64,000 nucleotides of DNA from Pseudobutyrivibrio xylanivorans (GTDB lineage Bacteria > Bacillota > Clostridia > Lachnospirales > Lachnospiraceae), in assembly GCF_010906925.1 (NCBI RefSeq), contig NZ_VTVE01000001.1, positions 186,001 through 250,000 of the forward strand, read 5' to 3'. Each line of letters begins with the position of its first letter. Within the stretch, counting starts at the first letter, position 1. Below, piece by piece: positions 17,121 to 26,581 of this stretch. The translations under genes and the position numbers were made by a program. The notes beneath the pieces were generated by a model. It did no database searches, was not told the DNA's origin, and was given only the letters and a program-made list of their open reading frames with translations.

Positions 17121-18301
17121 TGAGTAAAGTAAATGAATTAATAAAAAATATATGTCCAGATGGCGTTAAGTATTTGCCACTATTGGATGTTGCAAATGTG
17201 TTGTATGGATATCCTTGCGATGCTAAGTTATTTAATACAGAAGGAAAGGGTATGCCTTTAATACGAATAAGGAATGTTTTGGATGGAATTACAGATACAT
17301 ATACTATCGAGACAGTGCCGAACGAATATATTATTTCCGCAGGTGATTTGCTTGTTGGTATGGATGGAAACTTCCATACTGCTGTTTGGAAGGGGGATAA
17401 AGCTGTTTTATGTCAGCGAGTATGTAAGATTTATTCTAAAGATGAAACAGAATTATTTGACGGATATTTGGTACATGTTTTGAAACCTCTTATGAAAAAA
17501 ATAGAAAAATCAAAGAATAGTGGAACTGTAAAACATTTACTTGCTAAAGACATAAAGTCTATTAAAATCCCAGTGCCTCCTATAGAGGTTCAGCGAGAGA
17601 TAGGATGTGTGTTGGACACTTTCACAACACTTAACACAGACTTGATAGCTGAACTCACGACAGAGCTTGCAGCTCGTAAAAAACAGTACGAATATTATAA
17701 AACTCAATTATTAAAAGAAAATAAGCATTATAAAAAAATGAAATTAAAAGATATCGTGACGGTTTCTATGTGTCGAAGAATAAAGAAAGCTGAAACTGTC
17801 ACTAAAGGCGATGTTCCATTTTATCAAAATGGGACACTTGGAGGCGATGCAAATCTATATTTGGAAAGAGATGTATATGAGTTTTACAAAAGTAAATCAA
17901 AACTTCCAAAAGCAGGAGAAGTAATGCTTTCTACAGCGGGAACTGTTGGGAAAGCTGTAATATATGATGGTGAGGAGGCTTATTTCCAGGATAGTAATAT
18001 AGTGTGGTTGAGTAACGATGAAACGATTATTAGTAATCGGTATTTGTATTGGTTTTGTATGTCTATGCCTTGGGTACTACCTAGTAGGGTCACATTAAAA
18101 CATTTGCATAACTATATGATTGAAGACACTGATATTTCAGTTCCATCTTTAGATGAACAGGAGAGAATAATTGAACAGTTCCAGTTGCTTTATGGGAGAA
18201 TAAATGAAATTATTGTAAAATTAGAACAAGAGATTGACGCTAGACAGAAGCAATATGAATACTATCGAGAAAAGCTGCTGACATTTAAAGAAGTAGTATA
18301 A
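17120..18301 (+). CDS. hsdS: Type I restriction-modification specificity subunit
   Basis: A 393-residue protein with two TRDs, each followed by a helix: ELTTELAARKKQYEYYKTQLL after TRD1 and LEQEIDARQKQYEYYREKLL at the end. The near-identity of the two helices is the internal symmetry expected of HsdS. VPPIEVQREIG and VPSLDEQERII mark the ends of the TRDs. It sets the bipartite recognition site for HsdM and HsdR. It starts on the stop of hsdM (1-nt overlap). Confidence 0.95.
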   Translation: MSKVNELIKNICPDGVKYLPLLDVANVLYGYPCDAKLFNTEGKGMPLIRIRNVLDGITDTYTIETVPNEYIISAGDLLVGMDGNFHTAVWKGDKAVLCQRVCKIYSKDETELFDGYLVHVLKPLMKKIEKSKNSGTVKHLLAKDIKSIKIPVPPIEVQREIGCVLDTFTTLNTDLIAELTTELAARKKQYEYYKTQLLKENKHYKKMKLKDIVTVSMCRRIKKAETVTKGDVPFYQNGTLGGDANLYLERDVYEFYKSKSKLPKAGEVMLSTAGTVGKAVIYDGEEAYFQDSNIVWLSNDETIISNRYLYWFCMSMPWVLPSRVTLKHLHNYMIEDTDISVPSLDEQERIIEQFQLLYGRINEIIVKLEQEIDARQKQYEYYREKLLTFKEVV

Positions 18302-18319
18302 AAAGAGGGGGTGTTAGCT

Positions 18320-21300
18320 GTGCCATATTTTAACATTATTGCACAGACAAATGAGAATACAGTAGTTACAGAGTACGAGCCATCAAAGGCTCGCTCTGAA
18401 AGCTACCAGTCAGAAGCTGCACTGGAAGAAGAGTTTATTAAACTACTATCTGGGGAAAATGGCCAAGGAGGATTGGGGTACGAGTATCTTAGGATTCATC
18501 AGGAATCTGATTTGATTGTAAACTTACGAAAACGCCTTGAAATCCTCAATGATTATCAATTTTCTGATACTGAGTGGAAAAGATTTTTCAATGAGTCTCT
18601 GGCTAATCAGAATGAAGGAATCGTTGAGAAAACGAGAAAGATTCAGGAGGATAATGTTCAGGTTCTTAAGCGCGATGATGGCAGTACGAAGAACATTACC
18701 ATTATTGACAAGAAAAATATCCATAACAACTTCCTTCAGGTTATCAATCAGTATGTTATCGGAACAGCAGATGGGGCTAAACACGATAATCGCTATGATG
18801 TAACAATTCTTGTCAATGGATTACCTTTGGTTCATGTCGAGCTTAAGAGACGTGGCGTTGCAATCAGAGAAGCATTTAATCAGATTAATAGATATCAGAG
18901 AGATAGTTTTTGGGCCGGTTCAGGTCTCTTTGAGTATGTGCAGTTATTTGTTATCTCCAATGGTACCAATACGAAGTATTACTCAAATAGTACTAGATTT
19001 AATGCTATCAAGGATGCGAATGCAGCAAAGGCGAAGAAGGGGAAAACCAGCAATAGCTTTGAGTTTACATCTTACTGGGCTGATTCAAAGAATAGAGTAA
19101 TTGCAGATCTTGTTGATTTTACAAAGACATTCTTTGCGAGACATACGATTCTTAATATCCTTACTAAGTATTGTATCTTTACCTCGGAGAATATGCTTAT
19201 GGTTATGCGACCATATCAGATTACAGCGACAGAGCGTATTCTTAATCGTATTGAGATAGCTAATAACTATAATAAGTACGGAGATATTTCTGGAGGTGGA
19301 TATATTTGGCATACTACAGGTTCTGGAAAGACACTCACTTCATTTAAGACTGCCAGACTGGCATCTAATTTACCGTACATTGATAAGGTACTTTTCGTTG
19401 TGGATCGTAAGGACCTAGATTATCAGACCATGAAGGAGTATGACAGATTTGAAAAGGGTACTGCGAATAGTAATACAAAGACATCTATTCTACAGAGGCA
19501 GTTGGAAGATAAGGATAAGAATGGTGTACATCACGAGTATAAGATTATTATTACAACCATTCAGAAGCTTGCTACATTCATTAAGAAGAATAAAGAGCAT
19601 GAAATTTATAACAAGCATGTGGTTATTATTTTTGATGAATGTCACCGCAGTCAGTTCGGCGATATGCATGCTGCGATTGTAAAGCACTTTAAGAAGTATC
19701 ATTTATTTGGATTTACAGGTACGCCTATCTTCCCGACAAATATCGGAAGTACAAGAAAGAGCACTTTCTTTACTACAGAGCAGACTTTTGGGGATCAGCT
19801 TCATTCTTATACCATTGTAGATGCTATCAATGATAAGAACGTTCTTCCGTTCCGTGTTGACTACATAAAGACAATGGATATTGATGACAATATTGAAGAT
19901 GAAGAGGTTTGGGATATTGCCAGAGAAAAGGCAATGATGGCACCTCAGAGAATCTCCATGGTTACAAAGTATATTCTTGATAACTTTGATAGAAAGACCT
20001 ACAGAGGTGATAAGTCATACGTTTATAATTCTTTGATTAACATTGAAGAGGTTGCATCTGCAAAGCAAGGAACCGTAGAAGAGATTAAACAGCAGCAAAG
20101 ACTTAGCGGTTTTAACTCTATTTTTGCGGTTGCTTCCGTTCCGATGGCAAAGCTTTACTATGAAGAATTTAAGAAGCAGATGCAGGCGGAACCTTCTAAG
20201 AAGCTTCGCGTGGCTACCATCTTTAGCTTTGCCGCAAATGAAGAGGAAGCAGAAGAGGATAATGGTTTATTAGGCGAGGAAAATTCTGAGGATACATCAG
20301 CACTTGACCAGTCAAGCAGAGACTTTTTGGAAGCTGCTATTGATGACTACAATAAGATGTTTAATACGAATTATGATACATCCAGCGATAAGTTCCAGAA
20401 TTATTACAAGGACGTATCTCTTAGAATGAAGAATAAGGAGATTGATCTTCTTATTGTAGTTAATATGTTCCTTACAGGCTTTGATGCTACAACGTTGAAT
20501 ACTCTTTGGGTTGATAAGAACTTGAAGATGCATGGACTGATTCAAGCCTTTTCAAGAACGAATAGAATCCTTAATTCTATTAAGACTTTCGGTAACATTG
20601 TATGCTTCCGTAATCTTCAGAAGAGAGTGGATTCAGCTATCTCCTTATTCGGAGATAAAGATGCAGGCGGCATCGTTTTGATGCAGAGCTTTAAGGACTA
20701 CTATTACGGATATACCGGAGTAGATGACACACCGCATCCGGGCTATGTTGATATGATTGAAGAACTTACAACAAAGTTCCCTGTGGAAGAGGCTCGTATT
20801 GAAGGCGAAACCAATCAGAAAGCATTTATCTCATTATTTGGTGCAATCCTTAGAATGAGAAACCTGCTTAGCTCTTTTGATGAGTTCGCAGGAAAAGAGA
20901 TTCTTTCCGACCGTGATATGCAGGACTATCTTGGAAAGTATCAGGATCTTCGCGATGAGTGGAAACGTAAGAGAGAGGAACATACAGCAGTAAGTATTGA
21001 TGATGATATTGTATTTGAAATCGAACTTATTAAGCAGATTGAAATCAATATTGATTACATTCTCATGCTCGTTAAGAAGTATCATGACAGCCACTGCGAG
21101 GATAAAGAAGTCCTTGTTACTATCAAGAAAGCGATTGCTGCAAGTCCTGAACTTAGAAGTAAGAAAGCTCTTATCGAAAACTTCATTGCCGGAATCAATG
21201 ATGTTGATGACATTATGACAGAATGGAACAACTATGTTGCAGCTCAGCGAGATCAGCAGCTTATTATTATCATTGATGAGGAGAAGTTACAGGAAGAAGC

Positions 21301-21535
21301 GACAAGAAGGTTCATAGAGTATGCTTTCCGTATCGGAGAAATCAAGACAACCGGTACTGACATTGATAAGATCCTTCCTCCGGTATCACGATTCGGTGGC
21401 GGTAACAGATCCGAGAAGAAGGAGCGAGTTATCGAAAGACTGAAGGCATATTTTGAGAAGTTCCATAATATTGGAGAGGCTTTTACAGCCCAAGAAGATT
21501 CGATAAATGATATAGATATAGAGGGAGGGGATTAA
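18320..21535 (+). CDS. hsdR: Type I restriction endonuclease subunit
   Basis: About 1071 residues, normal for HsdR. GTG at 18320 is preferred because AGAGGGGG precedes it by about 8 nt; GTG at 18311 is possible. Residues about 165-190 hold the nuclease core PLVHVELKRRGVAIREAFNQI (E-x-K). HTTGSGKTLTSFKTA near 330 is Walker A and IIFDECHRSQFGD near 438 is the DEAD-like motif II; GFTGTPI is motif III. It translocates and cuts unmodified DNA as part of the R2M2S complex. The stop codon is followed almost at once by the first CD-NTase gene. Confidence 0.95.
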   Translation: MPYFNIIAQTNENTVVTEYEPSKARSESYQSEAALEEEFIKLLSGENGQGGLGYEYLRIHQESDLIVNLRKRLEILNDYQFSDTEWKRFFNESLANQNEGIVEKTRKIQEDNVQVLKRDDGSTKNITIIDKKNIHNNFLQVINQYVIGTADGAKHDNRYDVTILVNGLPLVHVELKRRGVAIREAFNQINRYQRDSFWAGSGLFEYVQLFVISNGTNTKYYSNSTRFNAIKDANAAKAKKGKTSNSFEFTSYWADSKNRVIADLVDFTKTFFARHTILNILTKYCIFTSENMLMVMRPYQITATERILNRIEIANNYNKYGDISGGGYIWHTTGSGKTLTSFKTARLASNLPYIDKVLFVVDRKDLDYQTMKEYDRFEKGTANSNTKTSILQRQLEDKDKNGVHHEYKIIITTIQKLATFIKKNKEHEIYNKHVVIIFDECHRSQFGDMHAAIVKHFKKYHLFGFTGTPIFPTNIGSTRKSTFFTTEQTFGDQLHSYTIVDAINDKNVLPFRVDYIKTMDIDDNIEDEEVWDIAREKAMMAPQRISMVTKYILDNFDRKTYRGDKSYVYNSLINIEEVASAKQGTVEEIKQQQRLSGFNSIFAVASVPMAKLYYEEFKKQMQAEPSKKLRVATIFSFAANEEEAEEDNGLLGEENSEDTSALDQSSRDFLEAAIDDYNKMFNTNYDTSSDKFQNYYKDVSLRMKNKEIDLLIVVNMFLTGFDATTLNTLWVDKNLKMHGLIQAFSRTNRILNSIKTFGNIVCFRNLQKRVDSAISLFGDKDAGGIVLMQSFKDYYYGYTGVDDTPHPGYVDMIEELTTKFPVEEARIEGETNQKAFISLFGAILRMRNLLSSFDEFAGKEILSDRDMQDYLGKYQDLRDEWKRKREEHTAVSIDDDIVFEIELIKQIEINIDYILMLVKKYHDSHCEDKEVLVTIKKAIAASPELRSKKALIENFIAGINDVDDIMTEWNNYVAAQRDQQLIIIIDEEKLQEEATRRFIEYAFRIGEIKTTGTDIDKILPPVSRFGGGNRSEKKERVIERLKAYFEKFHNIGEAFTAQEDSINDIDIEGGD

Positions 21536-21536
21536 G

Positions 21537-22358
21537 ATTAGTTCACGTGTTATAAAGGGACAGTATACAATAGACGAAGGTACCAGAGGACAAATATCTT
21601 CGAGGTATCATAGAATAACAAAAGCAGTTAATCAAGCATTTTGGGGCAGTAACAGCGATGTGGATCATAGTATTTATGTTGGTTCATATGGAAGAGGAAC
21701 CGCAATAAATACCAGTGATTTGGATGTGCTCATTCAATTGCCTAATAGTGAATATGAGCGATTTTCTAGTATGTATGGAAATGGCCAATCACGTCTTCTT
21801 CAGGCGGTTAAAAATGCAGTGCGTGATACTTACCCTAATACTGATATCAGGGGAGATGGTCAAGTTGTCGTTGTAAGATTTACTGATGGAATGAAGTTTG
21901 AGATACTTCCAGCATTTAAAGTTCAGAATGGCTGGAATTATGATGAGACATATCGATATCCAGACACACATATGGGGGGTAATTGGATGACAACAAAGCC
22001 TAAAGCGGAGCAAAATGCTATGAAGCAAAAGAATAGCTGTACCAATGGTCTTTTATTTGATACATGTAAACACATCCGCTACATAAGGGATACGAAGTAT
22101 TCTAGCTATCATCTGTCCGGGATTCTTATAGATTCATTTGTTTATGAAGCTATGGGAGGATGGCATTTTACTAGAGATGGGGAGGGCAATGTTCCATCGC
22201 AGATGACATATGAGGAAATGTTGCTCAAACATTACAATGAGATTTCTATGTATGGCATTTTTGCTCCAGGGCTTACAGCTCCAGGAAGTGGCCTGCAAGT
22301 TGATTCTACAAAAGGCTGGGATATTTTGGGAAAAGTATTAAATTATATGGCTAATTAA
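21537..22358 (+). CDS. CD-NTase (SMODS-type nucleotidyltransferase) of a CBASS-like locus, probable ATT start
   Basis: About 273 residues if begun at ATT 21537. GSYGRGTAINTSDLDVLIQL holds the GS...DxD active site, and GMKFEILPAF the third acidic residue. A conventional GTG exists at 21660, but it lies only eight residues before GSYG and would remove the preceding helix (GQISSRYHRITKAVNQAF), a normal part of the fold. No ATG, GTG or TTG occurs in frame upstream. GGGAGG sits 8 nt before ATT 21537, one nt after the hsdR stop. The product would be a cyclic di- or trinucleotide signal. It is in an operon with a SLATT effector and a second CD-NTase. Confidence 0.8.
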   Translation: MSSRVIKGQYTIDEGTRGQISSRYHRITKAVNQAFWGSNSDVDHSIYVGSYGRGTAINTSDLDVLIQLPNSEYERFSSMYGNGQSRLLQAVKNAVRDTYPNTDIRGDGQVVVVRFTDGMKFEILPAFKVQNGWNYDETYRYPDTHMGGNWMTTKPKAEQNAMKQKNSCTNGLLFDTCKHIRYIRDTKYSSYHLSGILIDSFVYEAMGGWHFTRDGEGNVPSQMTYEEMLLKHYNEISMYGIFAPGLTAPGSGLQVDSTKGWDILGKVLNYMAN

Positions 22359-22370
22359 GGGGGCTAATTT

Positions 22371-22943
22371 ATGAAAGAACAATATCAAAAACTATTAGAT
22401 TTGGTAAGACAAAACTATGCAAGTATTGTTTGGACACATAAGATACAAGAACAACAGGCGGAGATTTACAAAGAAAAGTATAGATTCATTGAGTGCATTA
22501 ATATCTTTACTGCAGCACTTACATCTTGTGGTGTTTTTTCAACTTTTTATCAAGATCATTTGTGGGTAAAGGTGATAACTATACTTTTGTCGTTTTCAAC
22601 ACTTTTCATAACGGCATATTTAAAAAGTTTTGATTTAAAGAGTATGGCAGAAGAAAATAAAGACTATGCTAATAAATTCCTTGTTGTAAGAAATAAAATG
22701 CTTAGTATCATTGCAGAGATTCATATGATGAAAAATTCTGTAGAAGGAATTCAGGAGAAGTATGAACTTATATTAAGTGAGTCAAATGAAATATACATAT
22801 CTGCGCCATCAACAAGTAATAAAGCTGTTAAGAGAGCAAAAATAAGATTAGAAGTGGAAAAAGATTATACATTTTCAGATGAAGAAATTGATAGATTTTT
22901 ACCTGAGTCATTAAGGGGAAAAATAAAAGACGATGACAAATAA
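22371..22943 (+). CDS. SLATT-domain membrane effector
   Basis: A 190-residue protein. A charged N-terminal helix (HKIQEQQAEIYKEKYRFIE) leads into two membrane helices (about residues 46-64, INIFTAALTSCGVFSTF; and 68-88, VKVITILLSFSTLFITAYL), then a long cytoplasmic helical part. This is the layout of SLATT proteins, two-helix membrane effectors linked to nucleotide-signal defence systems, thought to permeabilise the membrane on activation. It sits 12 nt after the first CD-NTase and 40 nt before the second, so its ligand is probably made by one or both. Confidence 0.8.
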   Translation: MKEQYQKLLDLVRQNYASIVWTHKIQEQQAEIYKEKYRFIECINIFTAALTSCGVFSTFYQDHLWVKVITILLSFSTLFITAYLKSFDLKSMAEENKDYANKFLVVRNKMLSIIAEIHMMKNSVEGIQEKYELILSESNEIYISAPSTSNKAVKRAKIRLEVEKDYTFSDEEIDRFLPESLRGKIKDDDK

Positions 22944-22983
22944 TGATGAATAGTGGTAATTAATTTGAAGGGAGAGGGTGTTG

Positions 22984-24267
22984 TTGTCACTTAGTAGTGA
23001 TTTTAAAGAGTTTTGTAAAAATATAAAGCTGGATGATAGTGCAATGAGGACTACAGCTAGGGAGATATCCAAAAAGCTCAATAAAGAATACTATGATATT
23101 TCCGGAGAAGAGACCGAGCATATGTATATTGTCGGATCTGTAGGAAGAAAAACAGCTATAAAGGGAAGTAGTGATCTCGATTTACTTTTTGTTCTACCAG
23201 ACGATGTTTATGACAAATATAATGGGTATGAGAGCGGCGGTCAGTCTCAGTTACTGCAGGAAGTGAAAAATGTTTTAAAAGAACGATATCCCAAGACTGA
23301 TATAAGTGGAGATGGTCAGGTCGTTGTAATTGAGTTTGATGCATACACGGTTGAACTTGTTCCTGCTTTTATAAATGACGCAAGTTCATTTATTTACCCA
23401 GATACTCATGATGGTGGGAGCTGGAAGGTTACGAAGCCGTTATTGGAACAAGCTGCATGTGATGATTATGATGATTCATCTAATGGTGCATTTCGAGATT
23501 TTGCAGGTATTTTGAGAGCCTGGAAAAACAATATTGGTTTTTCTTTTAGTGGATTACTAATTGATTCGCTAGTTGCAGAATTCTTTGAAAAAAATGATTT
23601 GTTTGAAGGTGCTACCTATTACGACTACAGAGAGATGCTTTTAAATCTGTTTGGGTTCTTAAAGGATGAAAAATCCAATCAGAGTTATTGGTTTGCGTTG
23701 GGGAGCAATCAACATGTTTCGGATAAAGGAAATGGAAAGTTCGTAAAAAAAGCTCAGATAGCTTATGAAAAACTCAAAGAATCAAGTGATGATAACTTAA
23801 ATGAAGCGCTTAGTGAAATATTGGGATGTGATTTTCCAAAATCTGATAAAGCAGTTAGAGCGTATAACTTGAGTAATTACAAGAATACGGAAGAGTTTAT
23901 AAAAGATAAATTCCCTGTGGACATTGTTTATAATCTTAGGATTGATTGCGAAGTGAAGCAAGATGGCTGGAGAACGAACTTGCTTTCAAAAATTATTAAA
24001 GATGATGGTTTCTTGAAGATAGATAAAAGCTTGGAGTTTATGATTATGTCCACAGATTGTCCGCAGCCCTATGATATATATTGGAAGGTGAGAAACGTGG
24101 GTGATGAAGCAGAGCGAAGAGATGATATAAGAGGTCAAATTGTAAAGGGACGGTCATCCCACACCGAACATTCTAGATACAAAGGCCCACATTATACTGA
24201 ATGTTATATTGTTAAACATGGTGTTTGCGTGGCAAAAGCAAGGATTAATGTTCCGATTAGTGGATAG
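22984..24267 (+). CDS. Second CD-NTase with probable C-terminal AGS-C-type sensor domain
   Basis: About 427 residues from TTG 22984 (spacing from GGGAGAGG is normal; GTG 22978 is an alternative). GSVGRKTAIKGSSDLDLLFVL near residue 47 is the GS...DxD site and YTVELVPAF the third acid. Residues to about 290 are the helical half of the NTase. The last 120 residues (IDCEVKQDGWRTNL..., YDIYWKVRNVGDEA..., TECYIVKHGVCVAKARINV) look like the AGS-C sensor domain found fused to SMODS proteins. The first CD-NTase in the operon lacks this part. Confidence 0.8.
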   Translation: MSLSSDFKEFCKNIKLDDSAMRTTAREISKKLNKEYYDISGEETEHMYIVGSVGRKTAIKGSSDLDLLFVLPDDVYDKYNGYESGGQSQLLQEVKNVLKERYPKTDISGDGQVVVIEFDAYTVELVPAFINDASSFIYPDTHDGGSWKVTKPLLEQAACDDYDDSSNGAFRDFAGILRAWKNNIGFSFSGLLIDSLVAEFFEKNDLFEGATYYDYREMLLNLFGFLKDEKSNQSYWFALGSNQHVSDKGNGKFVKKAQIAYEKLKESSDDNLNEALSEILGCDFPKSDKAVRAYNLSNYKNTEEFIKDKFPVDIVYNLRIDCEVKQDGWRTNLLSKIIKDDGFLKIDKSLEFMIMSTDCPQPYDIYWKVRNVGDEAERRDDIRGQIVKGRSSHTEHSRYKGPHYTECYIVKHGVCVAKARINVPISG

Positions 24268-24284
24268 AAATTAAGGAGAAGATT

Positions 24285-25277
24285 ATGGCAGAAGGAAAAG
24301 TAGTATGGGGAATCCATACATTAAGAGATGATTTATTTGTTCCAAATGGAATTATAGGTATTGGCTGGGAAGAAATAGGCGATATTAAACTTGCTGGTGA
24401 CAGCCGTGATACCATTAAGTTGACGTATGCAAGAGTGTACCCAGATGCTACACCAGGTTCTGTTGCTACATGTGTAGGTATGCTGTATAGATTTGTCTAT
24501 GAGGTTCAAGTCGGTGATTATGTAGTATATCCTTCTAAGGCTGATCGCAAGATTAATATTGGAATTATTGAGAGTGATTATTATTACGATGATTCAGAAG
24601 TACAGTACACAAATAGACGTAAGGTAAAATGGTTAAAGAGTTTTCCGCGTACTGATTTCTCACAGGGGGCGTTGTATGAAGTTGGTTCAGCTTTAACTTT
24701 CTTCCAGGTTAAGAATTATGCAGATGAATTCTTAGCTGCATTAGATGGGAAAAAAGCTATGCTTGATACTACAATTGATGAGTCTATAGGAGCAACTGCT
24801 GATGACATTCAGGAGATTACCAAAGACTTTGTTTTAAAAGAGCTTAGCAAGAAACTTAAGGGATACGATTTCGAACACTTTGTAGCAAATCTTTTGAATG
24901 CTATGGGCTATAGAACAAAGGTGTCTAAACAAGGTGGAGATAGTGGGATTGATATCGTTGCCTACAAGGATGAGTTTCCGCCTCGTATTTGCGTACAGGT
25001 TAAGAGCATTGATGGTGATATTAAAGAGACTACTATACAATCCTTGCGTGGAGCAATGAGCGAAGGTGATTATGGTGTTTTTGTAACACTATCTGATTAC
25101 ACACTTAATGCCAAGGCATATTTGGAACAGCATCCAATTATAAGGGGAATCAATGGTTCTGAGTTGGTAGATTTGGTTCTACGTTATTATGATAAGTTAG
25201 ATGATAAATATCAGGATATTATTCCTTTGAAGCAGGTTTATATTCCTGTATTAAAAGAAGAAACTGGGATTGATTAG
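24285..25277 (+). CDS. Mrr-like restriction endonuclease with N-terminal recognition domain
   Basis: A 330-residue protein. Residues about 185-270 are an Mrr-type PD-(D/E)xK nuclease: YDFEHFVANLLNAMGYRTKV, then GGDSGIDIVAYKD and ICVQVKS give the D...QxK catalytic set. The first 150 residues (VVWGIHTLRDDLFVPNGIIG, VYEVQVGDYVVYP) resemble EVE/PUA-like modified-base readers found on other type IV enzymes. It probably cuts modified or foreign DNA. It is 17 nt after the second CD-NTase gene and may be an extra effector or an independent type IV system. Confidence 0.8.
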   Translation: MAEGKVVWGIHTLRDDLFVPNGIIGIGWEEIGDIKLAGDSRDTIKLTYARVYPDATPGSVATCVGMLYRFVYEVQVGDYVVYPSKADRKINIGIIESDYYYDDSEVQYTNRRKVKWLKSFPRTDFSQGALYEVGSALTFFQVKNYADEFLAALDGKKAMLDTTIDESIGATADDIQEITKDFVLKELSKKLKGYDFEHFVANLLNAMGYRTKVSKQGGDSGIDIVAYKDEFPPRICVQVKSIDGDIKETTIQSLRGAMSEGDYGVFVTLSDYTLNAKAYLEQHPIIRGINGSELVDLVLRYYDKLDDKYQDIIPLKQVYIPVLKEETGID

Positions 25278-25305
25278 TAAGATGGATTATTGGTGGTAGA
25301 AATTT

Positions 25306-26502
25306 ATGTCTATACATTCTAACGAATTAATAAATGATAAAAAAGAAATATCAACTATAACAGAACAATTGTTGTTAGATGTCAGAACTGAAGAGATTCC
25401 AAAAGATAGAAGTATTGCTGTGCCTATAGCTCAACTTTCTACACTTGGCGCAGCTGTTTCAACTTTAATTCCAGCATTGAATACAATTACTAATACCACA
25501 ACGATGGATATGAGTGGTTTGTATCGGCTTGCAAATAAAAGTGTTGGGGATACTTTAAAGGCTGCCCAAAATGGTAATTTCTGGGGCGCACTTAAAACGG
25601 CTGAGGGAAAATCAAAATTTGCGCAACTTTCCAATGCAGATCCAATTTCAACAACAAATACTATAGTTATGAATGCAAATCCCGCTATGATTATGATGTC
25701 TATAGCTCTTTTTTCTATTGAAAAAGAATTAGGAAATATCGCAGATATGGAGAAGCAGATTCTTTCATTTCTTCAGATTGAAAAGGAGTCTGAAATTGAA
25801 GCGGATGTAGTGACACTAAATACAATTATTAGTAAGTATAAATATAATTGGGATAATGAGCATTATATTGCCAGCAATCATAAGATGGTTCTTGATATTC
25901 AGAGGACAGCGAGAAAGAATATGATTTCTTTTCAAAAAAAAGTTGCTGAGACGTTGAATTCCAAAAAGTTTGTAATTGCACAAGGGCAAGTAAGCAATGC
26001 ATTAAGAGATTTACTGAAAAAATTTAAGTACTATAGATTATCATTGTATACATTTTCTTTGGCTTCATTGGTAGAGATAATGCTGAGTGGAAATTTTAAA
26101 GAAGAAAATATCGAAGCATCTATCAGCGAAGTCAGAAAAAACACTGATGAGTATAGAGAATTATTTAGTGATTGTTCTGTTTTTTTGGAGAAATTATCAA
26201 AGGGTTCTTTAGAATCAAATGTTTTAAAAGGTCTTGGTGCCGCTAGTGATGTTATGGGAAAGTTTATCGGAAGTATTCCAAAGATCAAAGAAGGTCAGGT
26301 TGATGAATTCTTACAGGAAGCTGGAGGTAAACTTAAAACAAATGCATTAGGAATTAGCAATGAAGTAATAGAGTCTTTTTCAGAGGTTAGCAATCCAAAT
26401 ACTGGAGTGTTTATGCAAAAGATGGAAGATATGATTCAGATATACGATAAGACTACAGAAATATGCTTCGATAAAGAGAATATTTATTTGATTGCTGGAT
26501 GA
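25306..26502 (+). CDS. Unknown helical protein of the defence island (398 aa)
   Basis: No family is recognised. Two hydrophobic stretches (PIAQLSTLGAAVSTLIPAL, about 45-63; ANPAMIMMSIALFSIEKEL, about 125-143) are followed by long amphipathic helices, a Gly-rich segment (KGLGAASDVMGKFIGSIPKI) and an acidic end. The pattern of hydrophobic hairpin plus long helices recalls helical membrane-active proteins, but this is only inference. It lies 28 nt after the Mrr-like gene in the same direction. Confidence 0.5.
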   Translation: MSIHSNELINDKKEISTITEQLLLDVRTEEIPKDRSIAVPIAQLSTLGAAVSTLIPALNTITNTTTMDMSGLYRLANKSVGDTLKAAQNGNFWGALKTAEGKSKFAQLSNADPISTTNTIVMNANPAMIMMSIALFSIEKELGNIADMEKQILSFLQIEKESEIEADVVTLNTIISKYKYNWDNEHYIASNHKMVLDIQRTARKNMISFQKKVAETLNSKKFVIAQGQVSNALRDLLKKFKYYRLSLYTFSLASLVEIMLSGNFKEENIEASISEVRKNTDEYRELFSDCSVFLEKLSKGSLESNVLKGLGAASDVMGKFIGSIPKIKEGQVDEFLQEAGGKLKTNALGISNEVIESFSEVSNPNTGVFMQKMEDMIQIYDKTTEICFDKENIYLIAG

Positions 26503-26581
26503 TGGGTTTTGTTTGAAATGGATAAAACTTAATACGTGCTTTATAGTCAGATTTTTGGATAAAGTGGGGGTAAGAGAGCAG

